Shown: one piece after another, positions 58,203 to 64,000 of the stretch
Layout of the letters: each line of letters starts with the position of its first letter
Position numbering within the stretch: the first letter of the stretch is position 1
Assembly: GCF_020921035.1 (NCBI RefSeq)
Contig: NC_063156.1
Span: forward strand, 3,286,001-3,350,000
Length of the DNA: 64,000 nucleotides
Direction of reading: 5' to 3'
From: Rhodamnia argentea
Lineage: Eukaryota; Streptophyta; Magnoliopsida; Myrtales; Myrtaceae
Made by a program: the position numbers and the translations under genes
Notes under the pieces: model-generated
The model's input: the letters and a program-made list of their open reading frames with translations, nothing else
Databases searched by the model: none
What the model was told of the DNA's origin: nothing

Positions 58203-60192
58203 TCTGCTGTCTGTGTTGGAGTGGTAGCGTGTGGTGGGTTTACACGTATCTGCATGCGTTAGGGCTTCATTTTTTACTTCGACACTAGGCAAATTTATGA
58301 TCTACCGAATTGTCCTCGATTGAAATTCCTGTTCAAGTTCTCATCTTCAGATTGTCAAGGTTTTCATTTTGTTACCTTTTCAAGGAAGCCTGCTTATTCC
58401 AGCTCTCTTTAGTGTTGTTTTGCATTGACGGTCTGCTTGGTATTGGTGTAGCTACAGAAGGCAAATGCCTGTGACTACACTTGTTATAAAGGTTCCCGCA
58501 CCTAGCTGTGAAAAGGTGCTTCATTTCCAAAAAAAATGAGAAGCAACCATCAAGTTCCACTGTGAATCTGGAAAAACCAGGTTTCCCATAAAAGATTTAT
58601 TGGTGACCAAAGCAGATCCATGTTGACAGCAGGAATCGCTACTGGTTTCCCCATCCGATGCGGTGAGTAACGTTCCGCCTCTAGCTCAGCAAGCATTCTG
58701 TAGGACATTCTACATTGAGGTTGAGCCAACATGAAGAGAAGTAGAAGTGCTGAGCGACTTGCAAAACTGTTGTCCAATTTTCCTAAATCTTCACAGGGCA
58801 CCTTTGTTTATAGTTGGTGAAAGTCGGTTGAAACTCCATTGCCGCACAAGGTCCTTGGGAATGAGAAAAACCAATCATTATTTAGTGTTTTGGTTTGATT
58901 TCTGCGATTCTTCCCCGATGTTTTGTCTCGCCATTGTTGTTTTATCTGCTCCAAACCGTCAATATGGTTGGCTAGTATTATTTTTCACAATGTTATAAAG
59001 AATATGCTGGCTACCTGTACCGGCAGCTCGAACGCCACATCATTAGGCATCTGATTTTCGTGCATTTTGTGACCAAATCTTTTTCTCCCGTCCTTCTCTT
59101 AGTTTTATTCCCACAATACTTGGTGGCAAATGCTAAGACCCCTGTTTCTTCTCAATGCAGCCTATGATGTATGGCAGCTAACAAATTTTAAAGTTTAATG
59201 TTTTTACGTTTTGAAAACTTTTTCTTCTTTCCAAACTTCAGGATTTTGAAATTGACTACTTTGAGGGGCGAGAGGTCTGTAGCCAGTAGCATGGTGCAGT
59301 AGAACTTATGATCAACCCTCAAATCCCATGTTACAGAACCCGGATGAAGTATGTCCCTCGCAATCGCTGGTTTTGTAAGGATCTTTTGCTTCTAACATGC
59401 CTGCAGATTGTGAACAATCTGATCATCTGCCTTTAACCATCTTGTTGAATGTGACGAACTTGTTGCAACTATAAAGTAGGTTTCATCCAAGTTTATTACA
59501 AATATACAGTTCGTTTCAAATTGGTGTTTTGCACCCTTGTTCAACAGATTCAGGCTAGTTTAGCTCGACCATCTGCTGATTCCATGAAGGAGTGATTGCA
59601 GATCAAACCATGCACGTTGCCGTTCATCGCAGATACAATTCCTTCACGGTGAACTCAAATTATGCAGTTTCTGTTTGGAGCATTACATTTACCAGAATTT
59701 TTACTTTTTGTGCAAGTATTGAATTGTGTATTGAATGGAAGCGGTTTAGGTACTAGATGATGATGATGATATGTGTCAGCACAACCTAATCCGCTAATTA
59801 ATCCATTTCATTCAAGTACTATGTATAAAAGCGTAGAGCCGGAAGGATCTTAGAAACCAATTCGATTGAGGAACAAAATGCCAGATGCAATGGGAATTTC
59901 CCAGCATCCAATCAAAATGGTTTATTCAACCATTCTTTGCTTTAGAGCTCAATGCCAATTCGAGATGGAAGCTACATGGTTTGCAGACGATTCTCATGTG
60001 CACTATGAGCTATGAACTTCCTACATAAAATCATAGTTCATAGTTCATGCTTTATAAAATTTTCCCTCCTAATTTTCTCATAGTTTACTCTTCAGAGGAT
60101 AGCAGAAGCTGTTGGAGACTGGTGCTTTGATAGAGTAGCTGTTAAAGCCCTTGAATGCCCATAACCCTGTGACAATTCACACGTGCCACAAT
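58203..60192. other. intergenic
   Basis: No supported gene. Short open frames exist on both strands without recognisable domains. Exons of the pectin acetylesterase family were looked for and not found. Confidence 0.4.
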
Positions 60193-60438
60193 CTAGATTC
60201 CTGGTGAGTGAAAAGTTGGAATTTCACAAGATTTGCCGCCACTGCCCGTCTTCTTCGCAACTCTTAACTTTGGAAGACTGATACTTGAATCTGTATCTTC
60301 TGAAGATGAGATAACCATCGCGACATTTTTCATGTTCCACAAGCTTGAGAATAGCCCTGCAGGTCCTGTTAGTCGCCTTGTTGATGCCAATGACACGTCA
60401 TATATGTTTCTTGGATGCGCAATTTGTCCGCTAAGATG
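60193..60438 (-). other. exon-like open block of unknown nature
   Basis: The minus strand is open from 60438 to the stop at 60193, reading NIYDVSLASTRRLTGPAGLF, then WNMKNVAMVISSSED and VAKKTGSGGKSCEIP. The plus strand is also open over 60233-60439. I recognise no family. The minus peptide looks more protein-like (mixed composition, no low complexity), so it may be one exon of a small or decayed gene. Confidence 0.2.
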
Positions 60439-60439
60439 A

Positions 60440-62479
60440 CGTCAGGTAATTATACCAATTCACTGAGGTCATGTCGCATTCATTTTTATGAAGCTTCGGC
60501 GGTTAATAAGTGTGAATGTTCGGATTGCAGGTATTGCCTATTGGTTTGTCAGCCATAGTCTGCTTATTTTGACAAGCGGAGTCGGCGTGCATGGCCAAGC
60601 CCGGGGGTCACTTGAAATCAAAGTTTGCATGGGCATTTAGAATCTCATGGTCATGATTATTGGCGATGTCAATTTCTTGAGAAGCTCTACCTTGTTGGAA
60701 AAAAAACTACTCGAACGGCTCGCGAAAACAAAAAAACAGAGGCTTTTTTGTTCAAACTGTGAAGACAAAGCATTAACACATATGATGAAATCCTAAAATA
60801 CAGTACTATTTACTAGTGTATGCATTTGTAGACACTAGACAGACAAATAGTTCTGATTGATTTGCTCTGTTTCATTCTTGCCTCTGCCCATAAAGCAAGA
60901 ACAGAGTCCAATTTCCACACACACAACTACATGATCAAGAGCCCCCAACCAAGATTGCTGCTGTTTTTTTTTTTTTTTCCCTGCACAATATTGACATTTG
61001 CAGTCACATCGGAGTCTCGGACCAACCATCGATCAGTGCACGCCCATGCTCATCAAATAAAAACCACCAAGGAAAAGTCTCTTCTCTCTTGATACAAAGG
61101 CATGTTACTCCTGTACTGACTGTATCAGAAGTTGATCTGCATTTTCGGGAACGATTATCCGGGCCGTAATTAGCTAAATCAGTGCTGCTGTTCAAGGAAA
61201 AATGAACTGCATATAGTCCACCATTTGTGGAACTTGGGAGTTTGGCATTGAGCCTTGCTCTGGCAACGTCAGTGCTTTAGAAAATTGACTCCCTCGACCG
61301 TCCCCGGTCACATCAGCTGCTCTAGTATATCATTTTCCGATTCTGCTAATCAGCATTTTGTCTAATATGCTGGTGTCCCGTTTCGCGGCCGACGCGGCGA
61401 ATCGGAAGCCTCGAACACGAGGCGGAATTCTGATTTTTCGACAGCAACGCACACGACATCTACTTGCTTAAGCTCGCGCCGTCGTAATCGACACGGTTGA
61501 GTGATCCTTTTCACTCAAATTATAACAAAAGGGAAGAACCATTTCCAGGACTTTGGGATGTATGTAATGCTAAGAAAAGGAAGGATTTTGTGAACGAACT
61601 TGGCATGAACTGGTGTTGGCGTGCCTAACAATTGTGAATCAATAATTCCCTTCTGAGATGTCAGAAGGGGGGGAAAGCCACAGAAAATGAAGAAGGTTGT
61701 GGGGCAATGTGCTGTCAAATCAGATGTGGATGTAGAAGAATTATGTGAAGTGGGTCCTCTCCAAGCAAGTTGAAACAAATCGAAGACTATCTTGGCCCAA
61801 AAAAAGAAAAATTCAATTCAAATTATTGTTGCCTCCTCTCGTAAGTTATGTCCCAGGAGTCAATCTCCACAAAGTCCTGCTCGTGCTATAAAAACAGAGG
61901 AAATCAGGGTCCGAATGATTTAATTACCAAACATGTTTTAATTAGCGTATCGATTGACTAATCAGCCGATCGTTCAGAGTCTGATAAAACCTCAATGCTT
62001 CCGCTGACATTCGATATCAAAAGAAACGGCACGAGTCACGCATGCTATCTACTTCCGCCTACAGTCCAAAGATTTATGCTCTTGAAGTTTGGTTCCATCA
62101 AGCTAGTAAGGATTAACCATCTAAAGTTAAACACATCTTGGTTTGTTCTGGAGGGTGTCAGAATTGACACCCCCGGAGGGATCCTGCCAAGTGGACGGCT
62201 CCCATTAGCTCTTCGTTCACTGCAGTCTTTTCCCTGGAATTGGAAGTTTCTTCCTTTTTATTTAGGGACAACAAAATTTTGAAAGATAAATGTTCTGTTT
62301 TTTCCTTTTAGGATAATGTCTAGTGACTTAAATGGGCTGACTTAGAAATGACACGTATGTGGCCTTTTTATCAAGTTGAATGTCACCATCTCCCTGTACG
62401 GACCCGAAAGTAGCCCTCAAATTCATGGGGGTTTGATGTCTCAGTTTCTCTCGTGTGTGTCTGAATTATTTTGATTTTT

Positions 62480-62532
<53 letters not shown>

Positions 62533-63186
62533 GTATTGAAGAATCTTGTTGGACTGTTGACGTCCTCATTAGTATGTGTTGGCGTGAGCAGTTGTGGACA
62601 AAAAAGAAAATAAAAAAATTAGTCCCATCTTAGTCGTCAAGATGGACTAAGTTCGATCAGTTTCTCCAAGCTAACCTGTATTTTAATGCACAATTTTGAC
62701 AAAAGATGCCAGGGAACGAAAAGGGTCCTGTTCCATCTGTGAAATACAGGTTGCTTCTCATGGGTTCTTGAAAGTGGAAGAGGGAAAGAACCACGCCCCT
62801 TGATTTCAATGGTGAAAGCAGAACCAAAAGAAGAAAGAAACTTGCTTTCTCCCAAAGAATGATGATTTACAGATGAATTGCAGTGCCTTATTGCAGATGC
62901 AATGAGGCCATAAGCAGACACTAGAACAATCTTGTTTCTGTAATTTGTACTACACGACCAAGAGAGGGGAAGGAAAAGAAAAGTGGGTAGTTTGAGAGAT
63001 CACATGTACTCATTGTTATTCAAAAAGATGATTGAAAACTATCATAGCTATACACAAATAGGAAGAAGAAGAAAAATTGCAGCACACACCTGTAATGCCT
63101 GTCTCGGTATTTTCTTCGAGTTTTTCTCCAATTTTGGGACGAAAGATCCGCAATTTGATCCTTCATTAAGCAAGAAAGAAGCATGC
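60440..63186. other. intergenic region downstream of the MYB-like gene
   Basis: No supported gene. A CT microsatellite lies at 62484-62525. The 100-200 bp nearest 63186 are likely the 3' UTR of the minus-strand gene. Confidence 0.4.
62484..62525. repeat. (CT)n microsatellite
   Basis: About 20 CT dinucleotides. Confidence 0.95.
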
Positions 63187-64000
63187 TTAAATGTGTCCAA
63201 GTAGAGCAGTGAGTCTTTGGATGTTCTTAGCACCTGATGATATATCAGATGATGGCAAAAGTCCTTGGTCTTGCTGATTTTGAAGCCACGCGGCACTGGA
63301 GCTGTAATTGGGATCGAAGTGAGGGTCCGACTTGATCTCGTTGTACAGAGATTGCGGCACCTGGTGTTGCGAAGCGGCTCCTATCAATAGCGGGTTGTGA
63401 AAATAATCGGGCAACTTCATTTCCCCGACATGGCCGCCTGGAGAATTGTTCATCTCGGCTTCTTTCCCCATTGCGTTGCAATTCTCTAGGCCCCAAGAGA
63501 ACACGCTATTCTCAAAGTAAGAGCTGCTGCTTAACAATTCCGCATTCCCCGCGCCGCTATTGCTAGGAGCATTCACTTCCCAATATCTGGAATCATCGAC
63601 CGGGAGCGACTTGAAACAGTAATTATCGTTCGGAACGGTCATGGGAGGTCTATAGCCTACTGGGTCATGATGAAATGAAATGGTTGAATGTGGAATGATG
63701 GCAGGGATTGTGCTGCAGCCGAATTCTGTGTTCATGCCGAAACTTTTGCCGCTTTGTCCAAACCAAGGACTATGGTTGGAGATTGCTGCTGCGAGTCTTG
63801 AACTGGATGCGTAATCACTCAGTGGCTGAAGTGGGAAATGACCCACCAAATCATCAGAAGGATGAGAACTGGAGGTAGAGCACAAGAGTCCATTTTGGAA
63901 GCAGTCTTTGTCAAGACCAGAACTCATCAGGTTGCTGATCTTGCTGCTAGTGTTGGCGTTTGAACTGGAACAATGCTCAAACACATTGTTCTCTGAATTG
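63187..64000 (-). CDS. C-terminal part of a probable R2R3-MYB transcription factor (partial)
   Basis: The minus strand is open from the window edge to the stop at 63187, about 270 codons, without a start codon in the window. The sequence is Ser/Asn/His-rich and lacks a folded domain, like an activation region. NSVFSWGLENCN, EMKLPDYFHNPLL, SLYNEIKSDPHFD and the end AKNIQRLTALLGHI recall C-terminal motifs of the MYB86/MYB61-like group of R2R3-MYB proteins, which regulate secondary wall and stomatal genes. This rests on memory of motif style; the DNA-binding repeats would lie beyond 64000. If right, it is a nuclear transcription regulator. The long single exon fits the usual large third exon of R2R3-MYB genes. 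Confidence 0.5.
   Translation of the reverse strand, partial: NSENNVFEHCSSSNANTSSKISNLMSSGLDKDCFQNGLLCSTSSSHPSDDLVGHFPLQPLSDYASSSRLAAAISNHSPWFGQSGKSFGMNTEFGCSTIPAIIPHSTISFHHDPVGYRPPMTVPNDNYCFKSLPVDDSRYWEVNAPSNSGAGNAELLSSSSYFENSVFSWGLENCNAMGKEAEMNNSPGGHVGEMKLPDYFHNPLLIGAASQHQVPQSLYNEIKSDPHFDPNYSSSAAWLQNQQDQGLLPSSDISSGAKNIQRLTALLGHI

Overview
The window looks like nuclear DNA of a flowering plant, most likely a woody rosid. The genes have many short exons with GT-AG borders, the protein families are typical of eudicots, and the spaces between genes are AT-rich and full of plant retrotransposon and DNA-transposon debris. The species cannot be fixed from sequence alone. The repeat texture would fit Myrtales, but that is only an impression.

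Layout. 1-5540: the 3' part of a Ty3/gypsy-like LTR element (long non-coding internal region, polypurine tract, 1.4-kb LTR), with a tRNA-derived SINE in it and an unusual array of hairpin repeats. 5541-9049: a LRK10L/WAK-type receptor kinase whose kinase domain is cut by an in-frame amber stop. 10916-13124: a GEM-like GRAM-domain gene. 13125-18984: intergenic, with a solo LTR. 18985-29531: a 19-exon Paladin-type phosphatase gene made of three tandem repeats, the third lacking the catalytic Cys and Arg. 31200-34821: a plastidic ADP-glucose pyrophosphorylase large-subunit gene, whose reading frame needs two GC-AG introns. 35795-36746: a foldback Mutator-like element with a perfect 9-bp target duplication. 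37586-40156 (minus): a secreted GH5 endo-beta-mannanase, convergent with the AGPase gene. 41758-45413: a TIR element, then a tandem duplication whose second copy carries a 618-bp hAT-like insertion and whose first copy keeps the empty site. 45976-48260 (minus): a plastid-targeted START/polyketide-cyclase-like gene. 49713-51523 (minus): a HAD-type pyrimidine 5'-nucleotidase-like gene. 52150-63186: mostly repeats and a pectin acetylesterase relic. 63187-64000 (minus): the C-terminal end of a probable R2R3-MYB gene that runs off the window.

The genes form no operon-like unit. Themes are defence signalling (receptor kinase), carbohydrate metabolism (AGPase in starch synthesis, mannanase in wall remodelling) and phosphate-ester chemistry (Paladin-like, HAD). 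Exon borders were read by eye and checked for phase; each of the six complete gene models sums to a whole number of codons.

The observations most worth checking are the compensated hairpin repeats at 3490-3772, the hAT insertion with its paralogous empty site, the 952-bp foldback MULE, the two GC donors in one AGPase gene, and the nonsense codon in the receptor kinase.
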